Positions 17,914 through 26,584 of a stretch of DNA of 64,000 bases are shown here, in pieces; the first letter of the stretch is position 1; every line of letters begins with the position of its first letter. The translations under genes were made by a program, and so were the position numbers. The stretch spans positions 248,001-312,000 of the forward strand of contig JAAEZZ010000002.1 in the NCBI GenBank assembly GCA_018222605.1, written 5' to 3'. Under the pieces are notes generated by a model. That model made no database searches. It was given only the letters and a program-made list of their open reading frames with translations, and was not told the origin of the DNA. The DNA comes from Alphaproteobacteria bacterium. GTDB taxonomy: Bacteria; Pseudomonadota; Alphaproteobacteria; Caulobacterales; Hyphomonadaceae.

Positions 17914-18506
17914 CGGGACTTTGCGTCTTTAAGACGCTCCCAGGTATCATCGTCTGGCTGGTAGGCGCCGAGGCCGGTAAGCCGGTCGCAGGCCCATTTA
18001 TAGTCCTGATCACAGGCATCTTGCAGCAGACGCTGGCCTTTGGCGACATTCTTGCTGCCACCCTGCCCTGTGTAAAGCATGTTGCCGTAAGCAGCGCAGC
18101 CGCTCAGCTCACCATAGTCGCAGGACTTTTCATACAGGATGCGCGCCTTGGCCGGGTCTGCATCCATACCGCGCCCATGTGTGGTGAGATAAGCCAGCCC
18201 GGCACATCCTTCGCCATTCTTGCCATTACAGGATTTGCGATAGGCCTCAGCGGCCTTTTCATAATCTTGCAGGCCGCCCATGCCACGCCGGTACATGTCT
18301 CCCAAGCGGAAGCAGGCGTCATAGTCGCGGGCGGCGCATGCCGTGACAGCATCACTGCGCGCGGCCCGATTGCCTTCAAGACTCGCCGTGGCCTCTTCCA
18401 GCGCAATTTCTGCCTGGGTTCTCTCTACGTCTCCGTATTGGGCAGCCGCCGGTAAGGCCGCACCAGCCAGAACCAGAATGGACAACGCAGTTGCTGCAAT
18501 ACGCAT
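17907..18506 (-). CDS. Secreted Cys-rich Sel1-like repeat protein
   Basis: 199 residues. A signal peptide (RIAATALSILVLAGAALPAAA) is followed by a short helical region and four Sel1-like repeats. Each repeat carries a C-x7-C pair: CAARDYDAC, CNGKNGEGC, CDYGELSGC and CDQDYKWAC. This pattern is known from the disulfide-stapled solenoid of Helicobacter Hcp proteins. It is probably a periplasmic scaffold or envelope protein; a specific role cannot be given. Its 3' end overlaps the bactofilin gene by 7 bases on the opposite strand. Confidence 0.85.
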   Translation of the reverse strand: MRIAATALSILVLAGAALPAAAQYGDVERTQAEIALEEATASLEGNRAARSDAVTACAARDYDACFRLGDMYRRGMGGLQDYEKAAEAYRKSCNGKNGEGCAGLAYLTTHGRGMDADPAKARILYEKSCDYGELSGCAAYGNMLYTGQGGSKNVAKGQRLLQDACDQDYKWACDRLTGLGAYQPDDDTWERLKDAKSRY

Positions 18507-18662
18507 GGATTATCTCCCTTGATATGCATTTGATATAAGTTGCGCGCAGGAGCCCGTCCATGGAACAACAGACTTACCTTTCAGTAAGGTGGAACTTGCG
18601 GGCTTGTCGTGTGAGGGGCACACTCGGATTATTGAAAGCTGTGAGCAGTGAAGGGGATGGAG

Positions 18663-19634
18663 ATGGCACAGGAAGACCAGAAACCAATCGGATCAGGCTT
18701 TCACGCCAAATCCACGGCGGCCGAAGTACTTGAGAGTATTGACCTTTCCGGAAAGAACGCCATCGTCACAGGCGGCTATTCCGGCATCGGCCTGGAAACC
18801 GTAAGAGCCCTCGCAGCCGCGGGCGCGCGTGTCACGGTACCAGCCAGACGAATGGACGCCGCCCAAGAGGCCCTCGCTGACATTGCAGGCGACATTGAAA
18901 TCGCCGCCATGGACCTTGAAGATATTGCGAGCGTCGACAAGTTCACCGCCGACTATGAGGAAACGGGCCGCGCGCTCGACATTCTCATCAACAATGCTGG
19001 CATCATGGCCTGCCCAGAGGCCCGGGTCGGTCCAGGTTGGGAGCGCCAGTTTGGCGTGAACCATCTGGCCCATATGAAGATGAGCATGGCCCTGGCCCCG
19101 GCCCTTGAACGCGCCGAATCGGGACGGCTCGTGGCCCTCTCCTCAACCGCACATGTTCGTTCTGATGTGATCTGGGACGACCCGAATTATGAATCGCACC
19201 CCTATGACAAATGGGAAGCCTACGGACAGTCAAAGTCTGCGTGCGCCCTGTTTGCGCTGGGTGTTGACCGACGCGGACGCGACATCGGCATTCGCGCATT
19301 CTCCGTCCACCCCGGCGGGATTTTCACGCCGCTGCAACGCCATCTCAGCGATGAGGAAATGGCGGCCCTGGGCTGGAAGAATCCTGATGGCACCATCCCG
19401 CCGCAAGTGCAGGCCATGTTCAAGACCCCTGAACAAGGTGCCTCGACCAGCGTGTGGGCAGCTACCTCCCCCAAGCTGGAAGGCAAAGGCGGCGTCTATT
19501 GTGAAGATTGCGACATCGCGCAGCTGGCAACGGAAGACAGTCAGCGCTGGGAGCATGCACGCCCATGGATCTGTGATGATGAAAAAGCCGAGCGTCTCTG
19601 GGAGATGAGCGAGAAAATGCTGCAGAGCCTGTAG
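18663..19634 (+). CDS. Short-chain dehydrogenase/reductase family oxidoreductase
   Basis: 323 residues from the ATG at 18663, preceded by AAGGGG. The Rossmann motif is VTGGYSGIGLETVRALAAAG. NNAGIM follows, then a catalytic Ser in LVALSSTAH and YGQSKSACALFA with the YxxxK pair. It resembles the retinol-dehydrogenase/WWOX-like subgroup of SDRs. The substrate is unknown. No cofactor-specific feature can be read with certainty, although the basic residue after the second strand suggests NADP. A predicted lipoprotein methyltransferase follows 25 bases after the stop and may be cotranscribed. Confidence 0.88.
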   Translation: MAQEDQKPIGSGFHAKSTAAEVLESIDLSGKNAIVTGGYSGIGLETVRALAAAGARVTVPARRMDAAQEALADIAGDIEIAAMDLEDIASVDKFTADYEETGRALDILINNAGIMACPEARVGPGWERQFGVNHLAHMKMSMALAPALERAESGRLVALSSTAHVRSDVIWDDPNYESHPYDKWEAYGQSKSACALFALGVDRRGRDIGIRAFSVHPGGIFTPLQRHLSDEEMAALGWKNPDGTIPPQVQAMFKTPEQGASTSVWAATSPKLEGKGGVYCEDCDIAQLATEDSQRWEHARPWICDDEKAERLWEMSEKMLQSL

Positions 19635-19659
19635 AGCTCTAAAAACGGGAGTTAAAACA

Positions 19660-20451
19660 ATGAAACAAATCGCCTTTCTGGCCTTATCTGCTGCAATGCT
19701 AGCAGGATGCGGCCATGACGCAACAACTCAGGATTCTGCGGCTTTGGAAGTCGTGACGCCAGCCTATGATTATTCATCCGTATTTGTGAAGGATGACCGT
19801 CCGGAAGGCGATTATGAGCAATACGAAATCCGAAAATCGCGTGAGGTTCTGAAATTCACGGGCGTACAGCCCGGCATGACTGTGGTAGACTTGGAAGCAG
19901 GCGGCGGCGTGTATACGGAGCTTTTCTCGCGCGTCGTTGGCGAGGAAGGCCGTGTTTTCCTACAAAACCCGCCCGCTTTTGATGCTTTCTTGGGCGACTC
20001 TGTGGAAAAGCGCATGGATGGGCGGCTAATGAACGTCACCCATATCAAGGTGCCGTTTGATGATCTTGAACCCGTAGGTGACCAGCAAGCAGATCTTGTC
20101 ACCTGGCTTCTGGGCCCACACGAGCTGTGGTATACGCCGGAGGGTTCAGAGCCAGGCACACTGGGAGACCCGGAAACAGCCTTCTCAGAAATTGCCCGCG
20201 TGCTGAAACCCGGCGGACACTTTGTCGTTATTGATCACGATGCGCCGGAAGGAGCACCGGCAACGACGGGGGGAGAAACGCACCGCCTGGCCAAGGCGAT
20301 CCTTATTCAGATGGCAGAAAACGCTGGCCTCAAACTGGTTGAGGAAAGTGATATGTTGGCCAATCCGGCGGATGACCGGACCCTGAACGTGTTCGATCCT
20401 TCCATCCGCCGGCATACTGACCGTTATGTGCTGAAATTCGAAAAACCCTGA
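19660..20451 (+). CDS. Class I SAM-dependent methyltransferase-like lipoprotein
   Basis: 263 residues. The N-terminus KQIAFLALSAAMLAGC ends in a lipobox (LAGC), so it is predicted to be exported and lipid-anchored. The rest is a Rossmann methyltransferase fold: KFTGVQPGMTVVDLEAGGGVYTEL (SAM motif I), VFLQNPPAF, and FSEIARVLKPGGHFVVIDHD (motif III). Such signal-bearing methyltransferase-like proteins (COG4798 type) recur in proteobacteria, yet SAM is cytoplasmic, so the periplasmic role is puzzling. GGGAG precedes the ATG. It follows the SDR gene and converges on a GST gene. Confidence 0.85.
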   Translation: MKQIAFLALSAAMLAGCGHDATTQDSAALEVVTPAYDYSSVFVKDDRPEGDYEQYEIRKSREVLKFTGVQPGMTVVDLEAGGGVYTELFSRVVGEEGRVFLQNPPAFDAFLGDSVEKRMDGRLMNVTHIKVPFDDLEPVGDQQADLVTWLLGPHELWYTPEGSEPGTLGDPETAFSEIARVLKPGGHFVVIDHDAPEGAPATTGGETHRLAKAILIQMAENAGLKLVEESDMLANPADDRTLNVFDPSIRRHTDRYVLKFEKP

Positions 20452-20469
20452 TACGGACTCGTCGAAGGA

Positions 20470-21330
20470 TTACCCTACCAGCTTGTCTTGGGTCTTTGTG
20501 TCAAAGTCACTCGCATCATGGCGCTCGCGCAGCTGCGATGAGGGCTCACCATATGTGCGGTTGACCATACGGCCACGCTTGACCGGCTCACGCTGGGCAA
20601 GCTGGTCCGTCCAGCGGATAACGTTCTGGTATTCCTGAACCTGCAAAAACTCGCCTGCATCATAGACAACGCCCTTAACCAGCGCGCCATACCAGGGCCA
20701 GATCGCCATGTCGGCAATGGTGTATTCATCCCCGGCCATGAATTCGCGATCAGCCAGGTTGCGATCCAGAACGTCCAACTGGCGTTTCACTTCCATGGCG
20801 AAGCGGTTGATCGGGTATTCGTACTTCTCTGGCGCATAGGCGTAGAAGTGGCCAAAGCCGCCGCCAAGATAAGGCGCTGAGCCCATTTGCCAGAACAGCC
20901 AGTTCAAGGCCTCTGTACGCTTGTTGGGATCGGCTGGCAGAAAGGCGCCAAACTTCTCAGCGAGATAGAGCAGGATCGATCCACTCTCGAACACTCGCGT
21001 CTTGGTCGTCGTATCGAACATGACCGGGATCTTGGAGTTGGGGTTCAGCTCGACATAGCCAGACCCAAATTGGTCCCCTTCCCCGATATTGATCAGCCAG
21101 GCATCATATTCCGCGCCTTCATGCCCCGCTGCCAGCAGCTCTTCCAGCATGATGGTGACCTTCACCCCATTAGGCGTTCCCAGCGAATAGAGCTGAAGTG
21201 GATGCTTGCCGACAGGAAGTTCCTTTTCGTGGGTCGGTCCAGCAATGGGGCGGTTGATATTGGCAAACCGCCCGCCGCTGCCCTTGTCCCAGGTCCAGAC
21301 CTTTGGAGGCGTGTAAGTGTCATCGGCCAT
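20470..21330 (-). CDS. yghU: Glutathione S-transferase, YghU/Nu class
   Basis: 286 residues from the ATG at 21330, with AAGGAAGGA upstream; E. coli YghU is 288. The thioredoxin-like domain contains KHPLQLYSLGTPNGVKVTIM (active-site region) and ELNPNSKIPVMFDTTT (cis-Pro glutathione site), with ESGSILLYLAEKFGAFLP. The helical C-terminal domain contains MGSAPYLGGGFGHFY and DEYTIADMAIWPWYGALVKG. These match the Nu-class GSTs that have disulfide-bond reductase activity. It converges on the methyltransferase lipoprotein. Confidence 0.93.
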   Translation of the reverse strand: MADDTYTPPKVWTWDKGSGGRFANINRPIAGPTHEKELPVGKHPLQLYSLGTPNGVKVTIMLEELLAAGHEGAEYDAWLINIGEGDQFGSGYVELNPNSKIPVMFDTTTKTRVFESGSILLYLAEKFGAFLPADPNKRTEALNWLFWQMGSAPYLGGGFGHFYAYAPEKYEYPINRFAMEVKRQLDVLDRNLADREFMAGDEYTIADMAIWPWYGALVKGVVYDAGEFLQVQEYQNVIRWTDQLAQREPVKRGRMVNRTYGEPSSQLRERHDASDFDTKTQDKLVG

Positions 21331-21447
21331 GTGGAGCGTCCTTCCTTTTGCATTTACTGCAAACATGTAGGAAGTGATGGCGGATTGTCAGCAAACTTCT
21401 TTGTGAGAATTCCTAAACAGCAGACTGCAGCGGACGCCCGCCTCCCC

Positions 21448-23898
21448 TCAGGCTGGCACACCTTCGGTGAGCAAAAGCTCCTGATTGTGGACATTGCGGG
21501 CCGCCTGAACAGGCAACCAGCAAGTCACCTCAAGACCGCCGCCATCAACCGGGCGCATGCCCACTGTGCCGCCATGCAGGTCCACAAAGTGCTTCACAAG
21601 TGCCAGCCCAAGTCCTGCACCGCGCTGGTCTCCGGAGACGAAGCTGTCAAAGCTGGTCGCACGTTTATCAGCCTCAAGGCCGCGTCCATTATCGCGCACA
21701 GACAGGGTGACCATATCGCCGACGCGCTGGGCAGAAACGGTGATCTCTCCGCCGGAATCGGTAAAGCGCAGGGAATTGGAGATCAGATTGAACAATACCT
21801 GACGTATACGTCGCTCGTCTGCGCGGATAACGCCAAGAGAGCCCTTCACGTCTGCGCGCACGGCAATCTCGGTATCTTCCGCCTTGGACACGACCATGTC
21901 GATGCTTTCATCAATCACGCGGTGGAGATCGACATCCTTGAGGTCCAGATCCATGCGTCCGGCTTCAATCATCGCCAAGTCTAGGATGTTCTCGATCAGC
22001 TTGGAGAGGTGGTCGGAGGCAGACAGGATTGCGCTGACATAATCCGCCTGACGCTCGGTCAGGTCACCATTGCGCTGTGTTTCCAGCAACTCCGCATAGC
22101 CAAAGATCACCGTCAGCGGAGAACGCAGCTGGTAGGATACATTGCGCACAAACTCCGTCTTCAGCCGGTCAGCGGCTTCAAAGGCCTCCGCGCGGTCGCG
22201 CAGGGCAGATTCCACCCGGCGGGTTGCGGTGACGTCCGCGAAGGCAATAAGCGTATTACCATCCGGCAGCGGATGCGTCAGGTAAGTCAGAATGGAACCA
22301 TCTGACCGGCGCATCTCCCCCGTCGTGGACTGGCGCGCACGTGCGGAAGGGTCCGTGATGTGTCCCTTGATGCTGTCCCAGATTTCCAGATCATGGAACA
22401 ATGGCACGCATTCCTCAATTACATCCGCATAGTCAGGCTGGTCCTTCAAGCGGTCATGATCAAGATTCCAGAGCTTCTCGAACGCCTTATTGAACAACTT
22501 GAGACGCCCGTCGCCACCGAACACGGCAACCGCCTCATGCAGATTGTCCAGCGTAGACGCCTGCGTTTTCACGATGGCGTTGAACTTGGTCTTGAGGTCC
22601 AACTCGCCGGTAATGTCCTTGAACAGAAGAAGCAGGCCGCCCATTGGGTGGCGTTGGCGCGTAACGGACAGGGTCCGGTCATCTGGCAGAGACCAGGTGT
22701 CTTCCTTCACGCCATCAATATCCAGATAGTAGGACAACTCTTCCGCACGCCATTCGGCATAGTTCGTCCGGGCCGGCAGTTTGCGGCGCTCACGCAGACG
22801 GTCCAGCAGCTGGCCGTGATTTGGACGATCCAGCAGGAAGCTTTCATCCAGATCCCACATGTCGCGGAAGGCCTTGTTGTAGAAGGTCAGCTTCCGGTCT
22901 GCGCCAAAGATGGCGACGGCATCCGCCACATGGTTCAGCGTCTCGTCATGCGCGCGCACGTGGCGGTTCAGTTCCTCGCGGGCATTCTCCTGTTCGGTGA
23001 CATCAAAGGCCATGGCCCCTGCCCCGCCAGACAGCGGGAATGTCAGCACACGCATCGCACGGCGCTCGCCATCAATGATCATGTGGCGGGTTTCATCAAT
23101 GTCCGCACCTTCGGAAATGGTCTTACGGGCCTGATCGGCAGAAGCCTGGTCCAGCATCAACTGGCGGTCCAGAACGCGATCAAGGTTCACACCGTCAACG
23201 GCTTCAATATAGGACGGGTTGACCCATTGAAGCTTGCCCATGCCTGATACGCGCCAGGCCGGGAATGGCGCCTTGCCCAGCATGTCGAGGAAGGCTGTGG
23301 GGTCTCGCGCGATAACTTGGCGGGCTTCTTCCAGCTTGCCGCGGGCAGAGCTTTCCTCCAGCCCCTTGATGGTCGTGTCGGTGACCCAGACCACCGCGCG
23401 GGCGCCGGCCGTGCGTCCGTCAGCCTCAAGAAAGCGGCCGGATGGTCCGATGATCGTCAGCGAGAAAGCCTGTCCGGTTTCGCGCAGCTCCCGCAAGCGG
23501 ATTCGCAGCGTTGTGTCCTGTCCGGAGCTGTCGCGCGCTTCGAGGTCTGCCAGCCCCTCAATGATGCGCACAGCCGGATCCGGCGAAATCGCGTCATCGG
23601 TAAAACTGAGCAGGCCCGCAAGAGCGACGGGTGAGCCATAAAGTTCTGGCGGCGTGATCTCCACATCATCGGCTTCCAGCGCATCGCCCTGCCAGACCAG
23701 GATCACGCCCGGATGCGCGCCCAGAATGGAGCGATGCTCGGCCAAAGTCGTTTCAAGATCGGAAGACCGGTCCTTGTACTTTCGCGCCGCGCCGCGCGCG
23801 CCATCTGACACACGCATGGCCCACAAAAGCGCAGCCAAGCCCAGCGCCGTCGCGCCGGCTGACATGATGATAGGTACCTGGTCCGCCGTAATCGCCAT
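21448..23898 (-). CDS. divL: DivL-type tyrosine-bearing sensor pseudokinase
   Basis: 816 residues from the ATG at 23898. It has one N-terminal transmembrane helix (about 12-30), several PAS domains (about 205-300, 315-425, 440-550), then a DHp/HATPase module. The H-box reads FVRNVSYQLRSPL: the phosphoacceptor His is Tyr (residue about 589, codon TAC at 22132-22134). This is the hallmark of Caulobacter DivL, the CckA regulator of the CtrA pathway. The catalytic domain keeps FNLISNSLRF (N box) and VRDNGRG plus GAGLGLALVKHF (G boxes). A perfect CtrA box lies 78 bases upstream. The family role is established; function in this organism is inferred. Confidence 0.9.
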   Translation of the reverse strand: MAITADQVPIIMSAGATALGLAALLWAMRVSDGARGAARKYKDRSSDLETTLAEHRSILGAHPGVILVWQGDALEADDVEITPPELYGSPVALAGLLSFTDDAISPDPAVRIIEGLADLEARDSSGQDTTLRIRLRELRETGQAFSLTIIGPSGRFLEADGRTAGARAVVWVTDTTIKGLEESSARGKLEEARQVIARDPTAFLDMLGKAPFPAWRVSGMGKLQWVNPSYIEAVDGVNLDRVLDRQLMLDQASADQARKTISEGADIDETRHMIIDGERRAMRVLTFPLSGGAGAMAFDVTEQENAREELNRHVRAHDETLNHVADAVAIFGADRKLTFYNKAFRDMWDLDESFLLDRPNHGQLLDRLRERRKLPARTNYAEWRAEELSYYLDIDGVKEDTWSLPDDRTLSVTRQRHPMGGLLLLFKDITGELDLKTKFNAIVKTQASTLDNLHEAVAVFGGDGRLKLFNKAFEKLWNLDHDRLKDQPDYADVIEECVPLFHDLEIWDSIKGHITDPSARARQSTTGEMRRSDGSILTYLTHPLPDGNTLIAFADVTATRRVESALRDRAEAFEAADRLKTEFVRNVSYQLRSPLTVIFGYAELLETQRNGDLTERQADYVSAILSASDHLSKLIENILDLAMIEAGRMDLDLKDVDLHRVIDESIDMVVSKAEDTEIAVRADVKGSLGVIRADERRIRQVLFNLISNSLRFTDSGGEITVSAQRVGDMVTLSVRDNGRGLEADKRATSFDSFVSGDQRGAGLGLALVKHFVDLHGGTVGMRPVDGGGLEVTCWLPVQAARNVHNQELLLTEGVPA

Positions 23899-23975
23899 AG
23901 CGTTTTCAATCCAACTCGTGCGAATCAGCCACCTGTTCGGCGGCCGCAACTGGTTAACGGATTGCTCCCTTTGCG

Positions 23976-23990
23976 TTAAGGCGGCGTTAA
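23976..23990. promoter_or_regulatory. CtrA-type binding site (TTAA-N7-TTAA)
   Basis: TTAA at 23976-23979 and TTAA at 23987-23990 are separated by exactly 7 bases, the consensus CtrA box. A further TTAA half site lies at 23954-23957. The site is between divL (78 bases upstream of its ATG) and the EF-hand gene (about 107 bases upstream), so it could serve either or both. Confidence 0.65.
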
Positions 23991-24097
23991 CAAGAGGCTA
24001 ATGCCACAGGGCTGTCCACACAAGATAACTGAAACGTCATGTTGCCAAAACGACACACAGGCATACTCTATCGTCTCTAATGACGATGGAGTCAGTC

Positions 24098-24652
24098 ATG
24101 CGAAATCGGGTTTTAGCCTTTGCCGTGTCGGCGTTTCTCTGCCTTCCAGCCCCGATCTATGCTCAGGCCAGCGAAGACCCGGATGAAATCGTGCGCCTTC
24201 CCGGTCAGGGCCTGATGCGCACCAGTGGTGAGCAGGCTGGTAAGACCAAGCGCAAAAAGGCCGAAAGATTGGTCCCCGGCGGCAGCCTGTTTGTCAGCTT
24301 CGACAAGGATGAGGATGGGATCATCACACCTGAAGAAGTGACATCCGGCGCGGAAGCAGCATTCTTGGCTGCCGACACGAATGGCGATGGGTCTCTCAGC
24401 GCGCTTGAGCAGATCTCTTGGGCCGAAACCCTGCCCATTCGCGACAATACGCTCAGCAATCCGGCCTACTTTGACCCAAACTTGGACCGTATGGTCAGCC
24501 ATGAAGAGTTCATGCACGTCATCAGCGTACTGGCTGCAGACTACGCCGAAGAGACCGGCGAAATCCTTGTCACATCGCTGCATGCCCCGAAGCGGGACCG
24601 CGAAAGGCGGGAAATGTCTCGCCTGATGCCTGACGAGACGCTCGGCAACTGA
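24098..24652 (+). CDS. Secreted EF-hand calcium-binding protein
   Basis: 184 residues from the ATG at 24098 (GGAG 7 bases upstream). It begins with a signal peptide RNRVLAFAVSAFLCLPAPIYAQ. Two EF-hand loops are visible: DKDEDGIITPEE and DTNGDGSLSALE, both with the standard Asp/Gly/Glu calcium ligands. A third, degenerate loop DPNLDRMVSHEE follows. It is probably a periplasmic calcium-responsive or structural protein; no partner is evident. It is divergent from divL and shares the intergenic CtrA box. Its TGA stop abuts the aguB stop on the other strand as TGATCA. Confidence 0.85.
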   Translation: MRNRVLAFAVSAFLCLPAPIYAQASEDPDEIVRLPGQGLMRTSGEQAGKTKRKKAERLVPGGSLFVSFDKDEDGIITPEEVTSGAEAAFLAADTNGDGSLSALEQISWAETLPIRDNTLSNPAYFDPNLDRMVSHEEFMHVISVLAADYAEETGEILVTSLHAPKRDRERREMSRLMPDETLGN

Positions 24653-25492
24653 TCAGACGAGACCGTCGTAAAGATCTGTCCGGCGGTCGCGGAAGAATCC
24701 CCAAGCGGCACGTTCGCGATCAATCTCATCCAGATCGAATTCCGCCAGCAGGACGCCCTGCTCTGCGCGGTCGAAATCTGTCACGATCTCACCTGTCTGG
24801 TCCGCTATGAAGCTGGTGCCATAGAAGATCTGGCCCTCTTCATTCCCGACACGATTGGCAGCCACCACCGGAATTGTATTGGAAACAGCGTGCCCTTGCA
24901 TTGCGCGGCGCCAGCGGGCCGCGGTATCCAGACTCGTATCCTGCGGCTCTGAGCCGATCGCCGTGGGATAGAGAAGTGCATCCGCCCCCATCAGGGCCAT
25001 GGAGCGGGCCGCTTCTGGGAACCATTGGTCCCAGCAAATCCCGACGCCTATGCGGCCTTTCATCGTGTCCCACACGCGAAAGCCCGTATCGCCCGGCCGG
25101 AAATAATACTTCTCCTGATAACCTGGACCATCAGGGATGTGGCTCTTGCGATAGACCCCAAGAGCTGTGCCATCGGCATCCAGCATAACCAACGAATTGT
25201 AGTAGAGCGGGCCATCCTTCTCATAGATCGATACCGGGATGACGATGCCCAGTTCAGCGGCCAGCTCTGCCAATTGCGTCACAGCCGGATGCTGATTCCA
25301 AGGGTATGCCCGAGCAAAATGCTGTTCTTCCTGCGTCTTGCAGAAATAATAGCCGCAGAACAATTCGGGCGGCAGAACAACATCCGCGCCCTTGCCAGCA
25401 GCGTCGCGTATATAGTCGGCAACACGGTCGATATTCTCCTGCACATCATCAGATGGCGTGAACTGGATGGCTGCGAGGGTGAGTTTACGCAT
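24653..25492 (-). CDS. aguB: N-carbamoylputrescine amidase AguB
   Basis: 279 residues of the nitrilase superfamily. It hydrolyses N-carbamoylputrescine to putrescine, CO2 and ammonia. The catalytic triad is readable: Glu in PPELFCGYYF, Lys in YRKSHIPDGPGYQEK and Cys in GICWDQWFPEAARSMAL. The segment YYFRPGDTGFRVWDT is characteristic of the AguB subgroup. It lies 21 bases downstream of aguA on the same strand, forming the two-step agmatine-to-putrescine pathway. It converges on the EF-hand gene with no gap. Confidence 0.96.
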   Translation of the reverse strand: MRKLTLAAIQFTPSDDVQENIDRVADYIRDAAGKGADVVLPPELFCGYYFCKTQEEQHFARAYPWNQHPAVTQLAELAAELGIVIPVSIYEKDGPLYYNSLVMLDADGTALGVYRKSHIPDGPGYQEKYYFRPGDTGFRVWDTMKGRIGVGICWDQWFPEAARSMALMGADALLYPTAIGSEPQDTSLDTAARWRRAMQGHAVSNTIPVVAANRVGNEEGQIFYGTSFIADQTGEIVTDFDRAEQGVLLAEFDLDEIDRERAAWGFFRDRRTDLYDGLV

Positions 25493-25513
25493 GTCAGGCT
25501 CCTGCTGCAGGGA

Positions 25514-26497
25514 TCAGGCGGGAATTTCTCGTGTCATGCAGTGGAAGCTTCCGCCCCCATTCAGAATGTGACGCGCGGGCAGCCCGATCACTTTCCGTCC
25601 CTCGAACAGAGCCTGAAGCTCAGCCAGGGCCACAAGACTGTAATGATCCTCATAGACCGGAACCAATACGGCCCCGTTCGTGATCGTGAAGTTCATATGG
25701 CTCGCCGGAACGGGATTTCCATCCTCACCCCTGATCAAACCCGGCGAAGGTATTGTGGAGACTTCCAGTCCGGCACGGCGCAGGCTGGTCTCGATCTCGG
25801 CCAAAATTTCTGAATTCGGATCATCATCGCCTGACGGATGCTGGCAGAGCGCATGCCCCGGCGCAATGAAGCGGGCGATATTGTCGACATGTCCATCGGT
25901 ATGGTCGTTCAGCAGGCCATCTCCCAGCCAGATGAAATCTGAAACACCGAGGGCCAAGCGGATTGCCGCTTCGATCGCATCCTGATCCAGATCAGGATTG
26001 CGGTTTGGGTTGAGCAGGCATTGGCGCGTGGTCAGCAACCGGCCGGTCCCGTCGGCATCAATGCCGCCACCTTCCAGGATCAGGTCATGCCGGATGGCAG
26101 ACAGGCCTTCATGTGCAGCCACAGCTGCGGCCGTCTCTGTATCGCCGGGCATCAGGTATTTCCCGCCCCAGCCATTGAAGCGGAAGGCCTGCGCTTGTCT
26201 CTGCGCCCCCTTCCCTGTCACAATAGGGCCGGTGTCCCGCAGCCAAATGTCACCTGTCGGGATGCGAACGATCTCGCCCACCCCCTGAAGGGCATCAGCC
26301 GCTGAAGCCGCTGCCTCATCCGAGCCTGCCGCGACACGCACGGGCACATAGTCTGCCGCCGCCTTGATAAAGGCCGCAATTTCGGCGCGCGGACCCGTCA
26401 GATCACCGCCCCACTCCTCCGCAAGGCGAGGCCAGCCCACCCACAGGGCAGCATGCGGAGTCCATTCGGGCAAAAGATGTGTCGTCTCTTCAATCAT
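25514..26497 (-). CDS. aguA: Agmatine deiminase AguA
   Basis: 327 residues, slightly short for the family (about 340-370). It converts agmatine to N-carbamoylputrescine and ammonia. Recognisable parts are the N-terminal PEWTPHAALWVGWPR, IWLRDTGPIVTG, FNGWGGKY, LEGGGIDADGTG, the catalytic GLLNDHTDGHVDNIARF, and the C-terminal NGGGSFHCMTREIPA with the nucleophilic Cys. aguB follows directly. No arginine decarboxylase (the agmatine source) is in the window. Confidence 0.96.
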   Translation of the reverse strand: MIEETTHLLPEWTPHAALWVGWPRLAEEWGGDLTGPRAEIAAFIKAAADYVPVRVAAGSDEAAASAADALQGVGEIVRIPTGDIWLRDTGPIVTGKGAQRQAQAFRFNGWGGKYLMPGDTETAAAVAAHEGLSAIRHDLILEGGGIDADGTGRLLTTRQCLLNPNRNPDLDQDAIEAAIRLALGVSDFIWLGDGLLNDHTDGHVDNIARFIAPGHALCQHPSGDDDPNSEILAEIETSLRRAGLEVSTIPSPGLIRGEDGNPVPASHMNFTITNGAVLVPVYEDHYSLVALAELQALFEGRKVIGLPARHILNGGGSFHCMTREIPA

Positions 26498-26528
26498 TTG
26501 CGCGCCATGCCATAGCTTTCAATAAAGG

Positions 26529-26557
26529 AAAAGGGCGGCCTTTCCCAAGACCGCCCT
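26529..26557 (-). terminator. Rho-independent terminator after the TonB-dependent receptor
   Basis: On the minus strand AGGGCGG pairs with CCGCCCT (7 bp) around a 12-base loop, followed by TTTT. It lies about 28 bases after the receptor stop and upstream of aguA, so it insulates the two transcription units. Confidence 0.75.
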
Positions 26558-26584
26558 ACCCGAATGTGCATTCTGTCTGAAAGA

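Noticed and set aside
22360..23247. 295-codon plus-strand frame inside divL
   Set aside because: Antisense shadow of divL; composition and lack of any motif do not support a gene.
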